From assembly GCA_002238605.1 (NCBI GenBank), contig MPMR01000017.1, forward strand, positions 19,091 to 83,090: 64,000 nt of DNA, given 5' to 3'. Made by a program: the position numbers and the translations under genes. Position 1 is the stretch's first letter. The number at the start of each line of letters is the position of its first letter. The DNA comes from BD2-11 clade cluster bacterium bin43. Lineage in GTDB: Bacteria; Gemmatimonadota; Gemmatimonadetes; Longimicrobiales; Gaopeijiaceae. Positions 35,886-46,100 of the stretch are shown piece by piece. The notes beneath the pieces are model-generated. The model saw nothing but the letters and a program-made list of their open reading frames with translations, made no database searches and was not told where the DNA came from.

Positions 35886-36470
35886 TCAAGGTCCGGGCCA
35901 GTCGTCGAGGAGGACGGCGATCACACGGCCGGGCCCGTGGACGCCGGTCACCATGACCTGGCCGATGTCGGCCGACTTGCTGGGACCGGAGTGCAGCGCC
36001 AGCGCGGAACCGCCGTCGCCGCGGCACGCGTCCAGCGCCTCGCCGAGGGTGGCGGTGACGGTTGCGGCGTCCACCAGCACGACGTGGACCGGCGGGAGCA
36101 ACTGGGTGCGCCGCCCGTCCCGGCTGCTCAGCACCAGCGACCCGGACTGGGCGGCCGCCGCGCGCGCCACCGACACGCCGAGTTCGGCCCGCCGGGGCGG
36201 GGCTTCGGGCGCCGGCAACGCGAGGCTCGCGGGAACGCCCGCCCCGTGGCTGACGCTCGCGAACCGCGCGGCGAACCCATGCAGCCACCGGCGCGCCGCG
36301 TCCGCGCCGGCGAAACGGTGCACTTCGCCCCCCGCCGCCCGAAAGCAGTCCGCGAAGTGCTCCACCGGCGCCGGGGCATCCGGGACCCCCGTATCCAGTG
36401 TGCCCGGATGAGGCGCCCGGGGCCGTCCCTGGAGCGCCTGACGCACCCGCCGGAGCACCTGCTCCCTCAT
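35886..36470 (-). CDS. lutC: LutC-like LUD-domain protein
   Basis: A 194-residue LUD-domain protein, third gene of a LutABC set for L-lactate oxidation. The C-terminal half carries the family pattern ALALHSGPSKSADIGQVMV, TGVHGPGRVIAVLLDD. The N-terminus (REQVLRRVRQAL) is the usual short helix. Its ATG overlaps the lutB stop (ATGA), indicating coupled translation. LutC has no known catalytic centre of its own and is thought to support the iron-sulfur partner proteins. Confidence 0.85.
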   Translation of the reverse strand: MREQVLRRVRQALQGRPRAPHPGTLDTGVPDAPAPVEHFADCFRAAGGEVHRFAGADAARRWLHGFAARFASVSHGAGVPASLALPAPEAPPRRAELGVSVARAAAAQSGSLVLSSRDGRRTQLLPPVHVVLVDAATVTATLGEALDACRGDGGSALALHSGPSKSADIGQVMVTGVHGPGRVIAVLLDDWPGP

Positions 36471-37846
36471 TCGATGCCCTCCCGCCAGAGCGCGCGGAAG
36501 GAGGTGCGCGACGGCTCCGGATCCGCGCGCACCTCGCGCCAGCCGCCCACCACGGGCAGGGGGACGCGGCGCACCGGGTCGGGTAGGGCGTGCAGCACGC
36601 CTCCCGCGGCCCTGTACGCGCCGGGCCGGGTCGCGACCGCCGTCCACGCCTTCAGCAGGGCCGCCTTGGCGCGGGAATCCATCCCCGCCTCCACCGCCCG
36701 CCGGCGCCAGCTCAGGAGCAGCTCGGGGATGGGGATGCGCACCGGGCACGCCTCCTCGCAGGCGCCGCACAGGCTGGAGGCGAAGGGCAGCGGCATGGCC
36801 GCGTGCAGCCCGGCCAGCCCGGGGTTCAGCACCGACCCGATGGGGCCCGAGTAGACGGCCCCGTACGCGTGCCCGCCCGTCTGGCGGTAGACGGGGCAGG
36901 CGTTCAGGCACGCGCCGCAGCGCACGCAACGGAGCGCCTCCCACGCCTCGGGGTCGGCGAGCACGTCGGAGCGGCCGTTGTCGACCAGCACCACGTGCAC
37001 CTCCTCCGGGCCGTCGGGGTCCTCCGCGGTCCGGGGACCGTGGATCATGGAAACGTAGTTTCCCACCGGCTGCCCTGTGGCCGCCCGGGCCGTGAGCTGC
37101 AGGAACACGGCCAGGTCGCTCCAGCGCGGCAGCAGTTTCTCGATGCCCACCAGCGCAACGTGGACGGGTGGTGCCGAGGTGGTGAGCCGGATGTTGCCCT
37201 CGTTCTCGATGAGCGCCACGGTCCCGGTCTCCGCCACCAGGAAGTTGCCGCCGGTAATGCCCATGTCGGCCGCGAGAAAAGCCTCGCGCAGGATCACGCG
37301 CGAGACCGCGGCCAGTTCGTCCGGCGTGGCATCCGGCTCCGTCCCGTGGGTTTCGTGGTACAGCCGGCGGATCTCGTCCAGGCTCAGGTGGATGGCGGGG
37401 CCCACGATGTGGCTGGGGGGCTGTTCGAGCAGCTGCAGGATGTACTCCCCGAGATCCGTCTCGAGCACGTCGACGCCCCGCTTCTCCAGCAGCTCGTTCA
37501 CCTCGAGCTCCTCGGAGAGCATGCTCTTGCCCTTGACCGCGCGCCGCGCTCCCCGGCGCTCGACGATGCCGGAGAGGATCCGGTGGACATCCTCCTGCGA
37601 CCCGGCCCAGTGAACCTGGGCGCCGTTGGCCTCCAGACGCGCCTCGGCCTCCTCCAGGTATCGGTCCAGATGGGTCAGCAGGTGCGTCTTGACCCCTTCG
37701 GCCCAGTGTCGCCATTCCTCCGCGGCCACCCCCGCGTACGCGGCCCGGCGGTGTGCGTCGAAGGTCAGGGTCGCCCCGGTCACGGACGCGCGCACATCCC
37801 CGCCCCGGCGCGAGCGTTCCGGGTACTCCCGGCTACGAATCTCCAC
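36467..37846 (-). CDS. lutB: LutB-like iron-sulfur LUD protein
   Basis: A 459-residue iron-sulfur subunit of the LutABC lactate-oxidising complex. The N-terminal LUD domain has AVKGKSMLSEELEVN, GITGGNFLVAETGT and HVALVGIEKLLPRW; two 4Fe-4S motifs follow: CVRCGACLNACPVYRQ and CGACEEACPVRIP, then the C-terminal DUF3390-like segment. GTG 37846 was chosen because GGGAGG lies six bases upstream; an ATG nine codons earlier has no such site. The start overlaps the lutA end by 14 bases. Confidence 0.9.
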   Translation of the reverse strand: MEIRSREYPERSRRGGDVRASVTGATLTFDAHRRAAYAGVAAEEWRHWAEGVKTHLLTHLDRYLEEAEARLEANGAQVHWAGSQEDVHRILSGIVERRGARRAVKGKSMLSEELEVNELLEKRGVDVLETDLGEYILQLLEQPPSHIVGPAIHLSLDEIRRLYHETHGTEPDATPDELAAVSRVILREAFLAADMGITGGNFLVAETGTVALIENEGNIRLTTSAPPVHVALVGIEKLLPRWSDLAVFLQLTARAATGQPVGNYVSMIHGPRTAEDPDGPEEVHVVLVDNGRSDVLADPEAWEALRCVRCGACLNACPVYRQTGGHAYGAVYSGPIGSVLNPGLAGLHAAMPLPFASSLCGACEEACPVRIPIPELLLSWRRRAVEAGMDSRAKAALLKAWTAVATRPGAYRAAGGVLHALPDPVRRVPLPVVGGWREVRADPEPSRTSFRALWREGIE

Positions 37847-38654
37847 CGGCCGCCTCCCAGAGAACGTCGGCAAGATGGCGCACGGCGAGGTTCTGCCCCC
37901 GCCTTCGCATGCGGCCCGAGAGCTGGAGCAGGCAGCCGCAGTCGGCGGAGGTCAGGAGGTCGACCCGGCCCGCCTCGGCGAGCGTGTCCAGCTTGCGGTC
38001 GGCCATCCCCGCGGAGACCTGGGGGAAGCTCACCGAGAACAGGCCTCCGAACCCGCAGCATTCCTCCGCCGCTTCCCACGGGACCACTTCGGCCCCGGCG
38101 TTGGCCATCAGCGCGAGCGGCTCCTCGCGGATCCCCAGCTCGCGCAGGGCGTGGCATCCGTGATGGTACGCGATCCGGCGTCCCTCCAGGCCCTGCCCCA
38201 GCTCCGTGACCTCAAGCACCCGCACCAGGAACTCCGCCAGCTCGAAGGTGCGCCCGGCGAGGTCGGCCACCTGCCCGGACAGGCCGGCGTCCTCATCGAA
38301 GAGGTGGGCGTAGAAACGCCGGAGCATGGAGGCGCAGCTCCCCGAGGGAAGCACCACGTACTCGCTTTCGCGAAAGACCTCGAGGGTGTGCCTGGCCATG
38401 CGCCGCGCCTCGGCGTCCCGGCCCGCGTTGAATGCGGGCTGCCCGCAGCAGGTCTGCGCCTCGGGAAAGTCGACCTCGACCCCCAGCTTCCTCAGGAGCC
38501 GCACGGCCGAGGCGGCGGCGTCTGCGTAGAAGTGGTCGCCCAGGCAGGTTACGAAGAGGGACGCGCGCACGGGGGCAGCGGGCCCGGATGCGGAAGCGGG
38601 CCGCGCGGGCGCTGACATCATCGGCTCGCGTGCCGTCTTCGGTGGCTCGGACAT
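37833..38654 (-). CDS. lutA: LutA-like CCG-domain iron-sulfur protein
   Basis: A 273-residue protein with two CCG domains: ETQ-type site AQTCCGQPAFNAG (about residue 80) and EECCGFGGLFSVSFP (about 205), plus YHHGCHALRELG. These ligate a non-canonical iron-sulfur cluster in heterodisulfide-reductase/LutA proteins. With LutB and LutC it forms an NAD-independent L-lactate to pyruvate oxidation system. The first 30 residues are Pro/Ala-rich and not conserved, so an ATG 11-12 codons downstream may be the true start. It lies 14 bases after apbE on the same strand. Confidence 0.87.
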   Translation of the reverse strand: MSEPPKTAREPMMSAPARPASASGPAAPVRASLFVTCLGDHFYADAAASAVRLLRKLGVEVDFPEAQTCCGQPAFNAGRDAEARRMARHTLEVFRESEYVVLPSGSCASMLRRFYAHLFDEDAGLSGQVADLAGRTFELAEFLVRVLEVTELGQGLEGRRIAYHHGCHALRELGIREEPLALMANAGAEVVPWEAAEECCGFGGLFSVSFPQVSAGMADRKLDTLAEAGRVDLLTSADCGCLLQLSGRMRRRGQNLAVRHLADVLWEAAGGDS

Positions 38655-38668
38655 GGATGTCGAGCGCC

Positions 38669-39691
38669 TCAGGCTCCGAACCCGGAACTGCGCACCAGGT
38701 CGAGCTCCCTGGTGACGATGACCCCTTCGGCGCCATCGACCCGTTCCAGCAGTTCGATGCCGTGAACGGGGCCCAGCACCATCGCCGCGGTGGCGAGGGC
38801 GTCGGCGTCCATGGCGGACGGGGCCACCACGGTGGCCGCACTGGTGTGGCCCGGCGAGGCGCCCGTGCGCGGGTCGACGATGTGGTGATGCCGGAGGTCG
38901 TCGGTGTACGCCCGCATGTAGTCGCCCGAGGTGGCCACCCCCTGGTGGCGCACCTCGATCGTCCCCAGCATCGTCCCCGGCTCGCGCGGGTGCTCCACCC
39001 CGACCGGCCATCCCGTCCCGGCCACCTCTCCCTCGCCGGCCGAGACGTCCCCACCCCCGTCGGCCAGCACGCCCGCCGCGCCCGCCGCCGTGACCTGCGC
39101 GACGACCCGGTCGAGGATGTACCCCTTGGCGATGCCGTCGAGCGAGACCGACATGCCCGGACGCGCGAACGCGATGCCCGCCGCATCAAGCCGGACGCGC
39201 CGGTACCCGACCAGCGACCTGGCATGCATTACGTCATTTTCCGCAGGCGGTGCGTCATTTTCGGCGAAGCTGCTCCGGTAGAGTTCCATCAGCGGGGCCA
39301 CGGTGGGGTCGAAGGCGCCGCCGGTCAACTCGGCGAAGTGAAGGGCGCGGCGCACCACCGCCACCAGTTCGGGGGGCGGATCACTCAGAACCCCGTCCCG
39401 GTTGAGGCGGGACACCGCCGTGTCGGGCCGGTAGCCGCTGAAAACCGCCTCCAGGCGATCGATCTCGTCGAAAGCGGCGGCGGCCAGCTCACGCGCGCGG
39501 GCGGCCTCCGGATGCACCACCCTGACCTGCACCAGCGTGCCCATGCGGGTTCGGGTTTCGCTCGCGCCGTGCAGCCCGGCCCGACGAAGGACCGCCGCCG
39601 TGAGTCCGCCGCCCATCGCCAGCAGCAGGCCCGCCGCCCCGCCGATCCGGAGCGCCCGGCGGCGTGAGAGACTCCGTCCCGGTTCAGGCAC
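38669..39691 (-). CDS. apbE: FAD:protein FMN transferase
   Basis: A 340-residue ApbE. A twin-arginine-like signal (SLSRRRALRIGGAAGLLLA) targets it outside the inner membrane. Motifs: TRMGTLVQV, FSGYRPDTAVSRLN, VSLDGIAKGYILDRV (flavin site), ADGGGDVSAGEG and DPRTGASPG, and ATAAMVLGP with MDADALAT. ApbE attaches FMN to a Thr of target proteins from FAD. Its start overlaps by eight bases the stop of a membrane protein with a candidate flavinylation site, an enzyme-substrate gene pair. Confidence 0.92.
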   Translation of the reverse strand: MPEPGRSLSRRRALRIGGAAGLLLAMGGGLTAAVLRRAGLHGASETRTRMGTLVQVRVVHPEAARARELAAAAFDEIDRLEAVFSGYRPDTAVSRLNRDGVLSDPPPELVAVVRRALHFAELTGGAFDPTVAPLMELYRSSFAENDAPPAENDVMHARSLVGYRRVRLDAAGIAFARPGMSVSLDGIAKGYILDRVVAQVTAAGAAGVLADGGGDVSAGEGEVAGTGWPVGVEHPREPGTMLGTIEVRHQGVATSGDYMRAYTDDLRHHHIVDPRTGASPGHTSAATVVAPSAMDADALATAAMVLGPVHGIELLERVDGAEGVIVTRELDLVRSSGFGA

Positions 39692-42191
39692 CGGTCTCGA
39701 CCCGAGCGCCGGTCTCGACCCGGGCGTCGGGCGCCACCTTCAGTTGAACCAGCCGGCGGCGCACGTCGTGGATGTCGTGGCGGCAGACGCCCGCCTGCTC
39801 GATCAGCTTCGCCTCGCAGATGTTGCAGCGCACGCACTCGCGGAAGTTGATGCGCGGTCCCTCGATGGCCCCGGTGGGACAGGCCTGCTCGCACACCTTG
39901 CAGTGGTCGCAGTGCTCCACCCGGCGGATGCGGAAGGGCGACACGGTGGAGGCGACCGCGAGCGCCGCGCCCAGCGGGCAGGCGTAGCGGCAGTAGAAGC
40001 GGGGCACGATCGCCGAGGCCGCCAGGACCGCCCCGGCGATGCCCCAGAGCACGATGGACGAGCTCAGGAAGAAGACGGTCCCGAAGGGCTCGAAGAAGGG
40101 AAAGATGCTGGCCCGGCTGCCCGCCAGCGCCGGGAGCAGGACGGCCGCCAGGACAACGTACTTGACCAGCCACAGGCGCTCGTGCAGGGCGCGTGGCAAC
40201 TCCCGCTTGAACTTCCTGGGAACCACCTTCTCCAGGATGTCCTGCAGGACCCCGAAGGGGCACAGGAAGCCGCAGAAGACGCGCCCCACCAGCAGCGTGG
40301 TAACCACGGTGAACACCACGAACAGCAGCAGCGGGATGTCCTCCAGGAACACCGCCGGCCCCACGGAGATGGCCGCGGTGATGTGCGACACCGAGAGGAA
40401 GCCGCCGTCGAACCACCCCAGGTAAAGGAAGGTCGCGACCAGGGCCACCCAGCGCAGCGGGTCGCGCTTCAGGAAGAACGCCACCGTGACCAGCGCCAGC
40501 AGCCCCAGCATCCAGGCGACTTCCGCGGGCGAGGTGCGCGCCAGCGTGCGCTCAAGGACGGTCTGCTCCTCGGCGAGGGAAAAATCGAGGTCGGGCGGGA
40601 CGGACGGCCGGGTGGTCGCGGATGGATTCTCCCCGGCTGCGACTTCGGACGGGTTCCCGGTTGGCTCGGACGGGTTCGCGGATGCCTCCGACGGATTCGC
40701 GGATGGCGCGGGCTGGTCCGCGGACGCTCCGACTGCCTCCGTCCCGGCCATCTCCGCGGCCTCGGCCGCGGCATCGACGGGGGATGGGGGACGGGCCGCG
40801 GCATCCGCTTCGGTGGGGACGGCGTCGACCGGCATGCCCGGATCGCCCTCCGGAGCAGCCTCGACGGCATCTGCTCCTGCGGAAGTCGCCGCGGCGCCAC
40901 TGGGCGCGTCGCCCGCTGCCCCACCGGCCGCAGCCGGATCCGCGGGCGGCCCGGACGCGACGGACGAGGGATCGCCCGAGACGCTTTCGGGCTCGGTTAC
41001 GACAATATCCGTCGCGGCTGCGACGGTCTCCGCACCGGCTGCGGCCGCGGCCGCCTCATCCACCGGGTTGGCGGGCTCCGGGTCTTCCACGGGAGGCGCC
41101 TCCGCCACCACCCTCTCCGGGACCTGCGGAGGCGGGTACTCCGTCGAATAGAGATCCATCCCGGGACGGAGATCGAAGTAGATGTCGAAGTGCCGCTCGA
41201 CATCGAGGGAGCCCGGCACCGCCATCACCCCGACGTTGCGGAACTGTCCCGAAACCATCCCGCTGCGCGGCTCCCCCAGCATGAAGACGTCCGGGTCGTC
41301 CATGTCGAGAGTGTCGGCGCCCTGCACCAGCGAGAGCGTGCGCGGATAGAAGAGGAGCGCCAGCGCGCCATCGACCCCCACGAGCATCAGGTGGTCTTCC
41401 TGCGTCCGTTCCCCGAACTGTTCCGCCACTTCCCCGAATCTGCTTCGGCCGACCAGCATCTCGCCGACGGAATCGCTGCGGATGTGCGCGAAGGAGAGCA
41501 CGATGCGGGTGACGTCGTTCTCGAGCACATGGATCTGCGGCACCAGCTCGCCCGCGACCATGTCCGACCAGGACAGCTCATCCAGCTCATTGATGCCGAT
41601 GGTCAGGAGCGAGCCCCCGGATTCGGCGGACGGCCGGGTGGCCAGATAGTTGGCGTACACCCGGCGCGCGGAGGCGCGGATGCCGCGCGACATGGCCGAG
41701 ACGGAGATCGTGGCCCGCGAAACCACCCGGACATCGCGCTTGGCGCGGAAGGGGTCGGAGATGGACTTGCCCGTGAACTGGGCCTCGTAGCCCGGAGTGC
41801 GCAGGAAATCGCCGCGGGTGCGGATGTAGGATTCGACGTAATGGGTGACCCGAACCCCGGTCAGCACGCCCTCCCGGTCCATCCCCACCAGCACCTCGAT
41901 GGGGCCGTTGTAGCCGAGTTCCTCCGGAGGGACGTCCGACGTCAGGAAGGCGTATCCGACCACGGCCTCCTCGTCCGGGGCTTCGGCGGCGTAGCCGACG
42001 ATCACACGCGGGTCGCCGTCGCGCACATCGAAGGAGATCGCGCCCGGCAGCACTTCCTCCACGAGGCTCTGCGGCACCGGGAAGTCGCCCACGCCTTGCT
42101 GGCCGATGGCCGGAACGGGCGCAAGAGCGCCCAGGATCGCCGCCGTCGCGAGGACGCGGGCGGCCCGCTGCCGCTCTCTCGCGTCAGACAT
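39684..42191 (-). CDS. NosR-like FMN-binding, 4Fe-4S membrane protein
   Basis: An 835-residue electron-transfer protein. After a signal sequence (cleavage near AIGQQ), residues about 85-185 form an FMN_bind domain whose [12 protein letters not shown] segment offers Thr161 for covalent FMN. A mid region is followed by an Ala/Pro/Glu-rich linker of about 180 residues with tandem NPSE repeats. The C-terminal half has five or six helices with [10 protein letters not shown] and [11 protein letters not shown]ys motifs, then ferredoxin-like [16 protein letters not shown] and [12 protein letters not shown]. The layout follows NosR/NirI/RnfG-type quinol- or NADH-linked reductases. No nos genes lie here, so the partner is unknown. 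It overlaps the P-type ATPase stop by eight bases. Confidence 0.85.
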   Translation of the reverse strand: MSDARERQRAARVLATAAILGALAPVPAIGQQGVGDFPVPQSLVEEVLPGAISFDVRDGDPRVIVGYAAEAPDEEAVVGYAFLTSDVPPEELGYNGPIEVLVGMDREGVLTGVRVTHYVESYIRTRGDFLRTPGYEAQFTGKSISDPFRAKRDVRVVSRATISVSAMSRGIRASARRVYANYLATRPSAESGGSLLTIGINELDELSWSDMVAGELVPQIHVLENDVTRIVLSFAHIRSDSVGEMLVGRSRFGEVAEQFGERTQEDHLMLVGVDGALALLFYPRTLSLVQGADTLDMDDPDVFMLGEPRSGMVSGQFRNVGVMAVPGSLDVERHFDIYFDLRPGMDLYSTEYPPPQVPERVVAEAPPVEDPEPANPVDEAAAAAAGAETVAAATDIVVTEPESVSGDPSSVASGPPADPAAAGGAAGDAPSGAAATSAGADAVEAAPEGDPGMPVDAVPTEADAAARPPSPVDAAAEAAEMAGTEAVGASADQPAPSANPSEASANPSEPTGNPSEVAAGENPSATTRPSVPPDLDFSLAEEQTVLERTLARTSPAEVAWMLGLLALVTVAFFLKRDPLRWVALVATFLYLGWFDGGFLSVSHITAAISVGPAVFLEDIPLLLFVVFTVVTTLLVGRVFCGFLCPFGVLQDILEKVVPRKFKRELPRALHERLWLVKYVVLAAVLLPALAGSRASIFPFFEPFGTVFFLSSSIVLWGIAGAVLAASAIVPRFYCRYACPLGAALAVASTVSPFRIRRVEHCDHCKVCEQACPTGAIEGPRINFRECVRCNICEAKLIEQAGVCRHDIHDVRRRLVQLKVAPDARVETGARVETGA

Positions 42192-44436
42192 CCACGCGCG
42201 CGAGGCGGAGCGCGTTGGCGGTCACCAGCAGCGAGACGCCCACGTCACCCACCAGGACCGCGGCGATCAGCGAGACCATCCCGAGCGGCACGCCCACCAC
42301 CAGGACGAGCTTCACCAGCAGGGCGGTGGCGATGTTCTGGCGGATGACCGCCCGCGACTTGCGCGACAGCCGGAACAGATAGGGCAGGCGGGTGAGGTCG
42401 TCGCCCATGAGCGCCACGTCCGCGCTGTCGATGGCGGCGTCGCTTCCGGCCGCTCCCATGGCGATGCCGACCGAGGCGGCCGCGAGCGAGGGCGCGTCGT
42501 TCACGCCGTCGCCCACCATCGCCACCCGGCCGTGCTCCCGCTCCAGCTCCCTGAGCGCGTCCACCTTCTCGTGCGGGAGCAGCCGCGCCTTCACTTCGTC
42601 CACCCCGGTCTCCCCTGCGATCCGGCGGCCGGTGGCGGCGTTGTCGCCGGTCAGCATCACGACGGGACGGATGCCCATGGCGTGCAGCCGCCCCACCGCC
42701 ACCCGCGCCTGCTTGCGGGCCCGGTCCTCCAGCGAGATCCACCCCAGCGGCCCGTCATCGTCCGCGACGGCCACCACCGTGCGGCCGTCGCCGGCCATGC
42801 CCGCGGGTGGTTCGCCGAGCCCGAGGGTCGCCGGCTTGCCGACGAAGTGGCGCACGCCGTCCAGGCGGGCCGTGACCCCCTCGCCCCGGCGGGTGGAGAA
42901 GTCGCGAACGGCGTAGTGGGAGTAGATCTCGCGCCTCACCGCCTCCTCGTGGATCGCGCGCGCGATCGGGTGCTCCGATCGGGCCTCCACGGCCGACGCG
43001 CGCGCCAGCACCGTGGTGGGCGGCGCCCCCCGGGTCGAGCGCACGTCGCGCACCTCCAGGTGCCCGACCGTGAGCGTGCCGGTCTTGTCCATCGCCATCG
43101 CGCGCACGCCGCTCATGGCCTCCAGGTAGACCCCACCCTTGATGAGCACCCCCCGGCGCGCGGCGGCCGTGATGCCGCTCACCACCGCGACCGGCGTGGA
43201 GATCACCAGCGCGCACGGACACGCGATCACCAGCAGGGTGAGCCCCCGCACCAGCCAGGTGATGAAGTCCGCGCCCGCGAGCGTCGGCACCGCCACCACC
43301 AGCACGGCCGCGACGGTGATCGCCGGCGTGTACCAGCGCGCGAAGCGGGTCACCACCCGCTCCGTCTTCGCCTTCTCGGCCCCCGCCCGCTCCACCAGCT
43401 CCACGATGCGCGCGAGCGAGCTCGAGTCGGCGGGCTTCTCCGTGCGCACGTGCATGAAGCCGTCGCGGGTGATCGTGCCGGCGAAGACTGGGTCGCCGGG
43501 GTCCTTCTCCACAGGGAGCGACTCCCCGGTGAGGGGCGACTCGTCCACCGCCGAGCCCCCCTCCACCACGCTGCCGTCGACCGGGATCCGTTCGCCGGGG
43601 CGCACCACCACCACGTCGCCGACCGCGACCTCGGAGGCCCGCACCGTCTCCTCGACCCCGTCGCGCAGCACCACGGCCGTCTTGGGGGCGAGGTCCATCA
43701 GCGACTCCATCGACGCCCGCGCGCGGTCGACCGCGTAGCTCTCCAGCAGCTCGGCGGTCGAGAACAGGAAGGCGATGGCGGCCGCCTCCAGGTACTCCCC
43801 GATCGCAACCGCCCCCAGGATCGCCACCGTCATCAGGAAGTTCATGTCCAGCGAGAGCTCGCGCGCGGCGCGCAGCCCGTCGGGCATGAACCTCCATCCG
43901 CCCACCAGGGCCGAGGCGACAAACAGGAGCGACGGAACCCGCACCTCGTTCAGCGGCAGCGTGAACAGCAGCGGCCCCACCCCGGCCAGCTGGAGCGCGA
44001 GCCCGACCGCGAACAGCGCTGCCGACGCGTACGTGATCCGGGCGTCGGGGGTCGCCCAGGTCGCGGTGGCGCGCTCCCGCCGGGCTCCGGTGTCCGGCTC
44101 GGCCAGGTGCCCGAGGCGCCCGATCGCCCGCCGGACCTCGTCGGTCTCGAGCTGGCCGGCGTCGATCTCGACGGTCACGGTGCGGCCCACCAGGTTGGCC
44201 CCCACCCCCATCACCCCGTCGACCTTGCGCAGCCCGTCCTCGATGCGGGTCACGCAGTGCGAGCAGTCCATGTCCCGCACCCGGAACCGGACCGCCGTCG
44301 CCGTGGCTCCTCCGTTCCCATCCACCATCACGCCGCCCGCGCCGTCCCCATCCACCCCCGCGGCACCGCGGCCGTCCCCATCCATCAGGGCGCCCTGGCC
44401 GTCCCCATCCACCATCACGCCGCCCCGACCCGCCAT
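42184..44436 (-). CDS. Heavy-metal P1B-type ATPase (Zn/Cd/Pb type)
   Basis: A 750-residue metal exporter. An HMA domain (residues 47-115) has the metal site MDCSHC. The P-type core shows [15 protein letters not shown] (CPC in helix 6), [10 protein letters not shown] (phosphorylation Asp), SEHPIARA (HP locus) and [13 protein letters not shown]. The last helix carries [17 protein letters not shown], the Asp pattern of ZntA-like P1B-2 pumps, so Zn, Cd or Pb is likelier than Cu. Residues 1-43 are a repetitive Met/Val-Asp-Gly-Asp-Gly stretch, and the true start may be at Met37. It is 14 bases downstream of the aminotransferase gene. Confidence 0.92.
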   Translation of the reverse strand: MAGRGGVMVDGDGQGALMDGDGRGAAGVDGDGAGGVMVDGNGGATATAVRFRVRDMDCSHCVTRIEDGLRKVDGVMGVGANLVGRTVTVEIDAGQLETDEVRRAIGRLGHLAEPDTGARRERATATWATPDARITYASAALFAVGLALQLAGVGPLLFTLPLNEVRVPSLLFVASALVGGWRFMPDGLRAARELSLDMNFLMTVAILGAVAIGEYLEAAAIAFLFSTAELLESYAVDRARASMESLMDLAPKTAVVLRDGVEETVRASEVAVGDVVVVRPGERIPVDGSVVEGGSAVDESPLTGESLPVEKDPGDPVFAGTITRDGFMHVRTEKPADSSSLARIVELVERAGAEKAKTERVVTRFARWYTPAITVAAVLVVAVPTLAGADFITWLVRGLTLLVIACPCALVISTPVAVVSGITAAARRGVLIKGGVYLEAMSGVRAMAMDKTGTLTVGHLEVRDVRSTRGAPPTTVLARASAVEARSEHPIARAIHEEAVRREIYSHYAVRDFSTRRGEGVTARLDGVRHFVGKPATLGLGEPPAGMAGDGRTVVAVADDDGPLGWISLEDRARKQARVAVGRLHAMGIRPVVMLTGDNAATGRRIAGETGVDEVKARLLPHEKVDALRELEREHGRVAMVGDGVNDAPSLAAASVGIAMGAAGSDAAIDSADVALMGDDLTRLPYLFRLSRKSRAVIRQNIATALLVKLVLVVGVPLGMVSLIAAVLVGDVGVSLLVTANALRLARVDV
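44308..44415 (-). repeat. Imperfect tandem repeat in the P-type ATPase N-terminus
   Basis: Four imperfect copies of a unit of about 27-30 bases built on GATGGGGACGG, encoding successive VDGDG/MDGDG/VDGNG blocks before the HMA domain. Several repeats contain in-frame ATG codons, so repeat length could vary without breaking the frame. Confidence 0.7.
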
Positions 44437-44449
44437 CCTCGTCGCCCGG

Positions 44450-45742
44450 CTAGACCGCCGCCGCCACCGGCTCGCGGTCCACCCCCGCGCCCGGATAGGG
44501 CGACTCCAGCCGGTACTCCGGCCGCGCGTCGAGGAAGGCGGCCACCCGGCTCTCCCGGGTCACCGCTTGGGCGATGAAGTCCAGCGCCTCCTGCAGGCGC
44601 TCGTCGGAAGCCGCGCAGCTGAAGCGCAGGAACCCGGCGCCGGCGTCGCCGAAGCACTCGCCGCCCAGGCAGGCGACCCCGAAGTCGTCGTCGGCCCCCT
44701 CGAGCAGGTACATCGCCAGGCCGTGGCTGGTGATGCCGAGCCGGTTGCACACCGAGGCCACCTTCGGGAAGACGTAGAACGTCGCGTGCGGGTCCAGCGA
44801 CGAGAACCCCTCGATCCGGTTGAGCCCCTCGGTGAGCAGCTCCACCTTGCGGCGGAAGCGGCGCATGGCCGCATCGCGCTCCCCGTCGTCCCGCTCGAGC
44901 GCGGCCACCCCCGCCAGTTGAATGAAGGGCGGCGCGCACGAGACGCTCGTGTTGATCATCTTGCCGATGGCCTCGACGGTCTCGGGCGCCGACACCGCGA
45001 ACCCCAGCCGCCAGCCGCCCATGCTGTACGACTTGCTGAAGGTGTAGGCGGCCACCGAGCGCTCCATCATCCCCGGCTGCGCCAGCGGCGACACGTGCTT
45101 CCCCTTCCACACCATGTGGCAGTAGGGCTCGTCGCTGAAGACGGCGACGCGCGTGCCCCGAACCAGCTCCGCGATGCCGCGAAAATCATCTTCCGTGGCC
45201 ACGCCCCCGGTGGGATTGTGGGGCGAGTTCAGGAAGATGGCCCTGGGCCGGGGATCCTCGGCGAGGAACCGCTCGACCGCGGCCAGACTCGGACGGAAGG
45301 CATCCTCCTGGCGAAGCGGCGTGAACACCGGACGCCCCCCGCGCCTGAGGATGTTGGGCACGTAGGTCGGGAAGTAGGGGCTGAAGACCAGAACCCCGTC
45401 CCCCGGATCCACGAAGGCCTCGCAGAAATACTGCTCGAAGACCTTGGTGCCGGTGGCGATGACGACGTTTTCGCGGCTCGCGGGCACGCCGAACTCGCGC
45501 TGCATGTAGCGCGCGGCCGCGTCGCGAAGCTCCGGCAGCCCCAGCGAGGCGCAGTAGCGCGTCTGCCCCGCGGCGATGGCTTCCCTGCCCGCCTGGGCCG
45601 CCGCGCTCGTGGTCGAAAAGGGGCTGTCGCCGATCTCGAGCTCGACGACGTCCTTCCCCTCGGACTGAAGCCGCTTGGCGACCGCAAGCACGGTAAAGGC
45701 GGCTTCCGCCGTCAGCGACCGTGCGAACCCGCTCAGTTCCAT
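44450..45742 (-). CDS. Class I/II pyridoxal-phosphate aminotransferase
   Basis: A 430-residue fold-type I PLP enzyme. [12 protein letters not shown] (phosphate cup side), [25 protein letters not shown] and the Schiff-base Lys in [14 protein letters not shown] are in normal order, with FLRFSCAAS near the C-terminus (carboxylate-binding Arg). The pattern fits aspartate/tyrosine-type aminotransferases; substrate not assigned. ATG 45742 follows a GTG two codons upstream; either could start. It heads the minus-strand run that continues through the P-type ATPase to apbE. Confidence 0.9.
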   Translation of the reverse strand: MELSGFARSLTAEAAFTVLAVAKRLQSEGKDVVELEIGDSPFSTTSAAAQAGREAIAAGQTRYCASLGLPELRDAAARYMQREFGVPASRENVVIATGTKVFEQYFCEAFVDPGDGVLVFSPYFPTYVPNILRRGGRPVFTPLRQEDAFRPSLAAVERFLAEDPRPRAIFLNSPHNPTGGVATEDDFRGIAELVRGTRVAVFSDEPYCHMVWKGKHVSPLAQPGMMERSVAAYTFSKSYSMGGWRLGFAVSAPETVEAIGKMINTSVSCAPPFIQLAGVAALERDDGERDAAMRRFRRKVELLTEGLNRIEGFSSLDPHATFYVFPKVASVCNRLGITSHGLAMYLLEGADDDFGVACLGGECFGDAGAGFLRFSCAASDERLQEALDFIAQAVTRESRVAAFLDARPEYRLESPYPGAGVDREPVAAAV

Positions 45743-46032
45743 GGCCACCCGTCAGTTCTCCGTATGTCGTTGCGTGGAAGCGAAACGGGCAACGGCGTCA
45801 ATTCGCAGCGCTGCCCGGCGCGGAATGATAGGCGACCCCTCATACTAACCGGAAGGGTAGGCGCCGGTTGCGTTGGCCGCCAGAACCGGGCAGCGGGGTC
45901 ACGGCCCTGGCTCCGCAGAACTCCAGTCATCCCTCTTTCAACGCGGGAGTTCTCCCACGCGAGGCGGATGCTCAATCGAGTGCGCACTCCGTGCCTGACG
46001 CCTGATGCAGGTTTAGGATGAGTGAGGTGTTG
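45743..46032. other. Divergent intergenic region, left part
   Basis: Lies between the aminotransferase and the AAA ATPase, which diverge. It contains no tRNA, terminator or conserved frame I can recognise. The sequence turns noticeably AT-richer toward its right end, where the palindromes begin. Confidence 0.4.
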
Positions 46033-46074
46033 ACCTAAATTTAGGTGGACAGCTAATTTTAGGGATTACCCTAA
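46033..46074. promoter_or_regulatory. Paired palindromes before the AAA ATPase
   Basis: ACCTAAATTTAGGT (46033-46046) is a perfect 14-base palindrome; TTAGGG-ATTA-CCCTAA (46059-46074) is a second inverted repeat built on the same TTAGG/CCTAA core, and a further CCCCTAAC lies just after (46078 onward). They end about 27 bases before the ATPase ATG. The layout is typical of operators for a dimeric repressor or of binding sites of the ATPase itself. Confidence 0.6.
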
Positions 46075-46100
46075 CAACCCCTAACGATCAGGTGGACCCG

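Noticed and set aside
39537..44577. Plus-strand frames of 936 and 823 codons opposite the FMN-binding protein and P-type ATPase.
   Set aside because: They mirror the codon structure of clearly real minus-strand genes and contain no recognisable domains.
45743..46032. Possible tRNA or small RNA gene in the divergent region.
   Set aside because: No TPC-arm GTTCGANTCC-like sequence or cloverleaf pairing found by eye.
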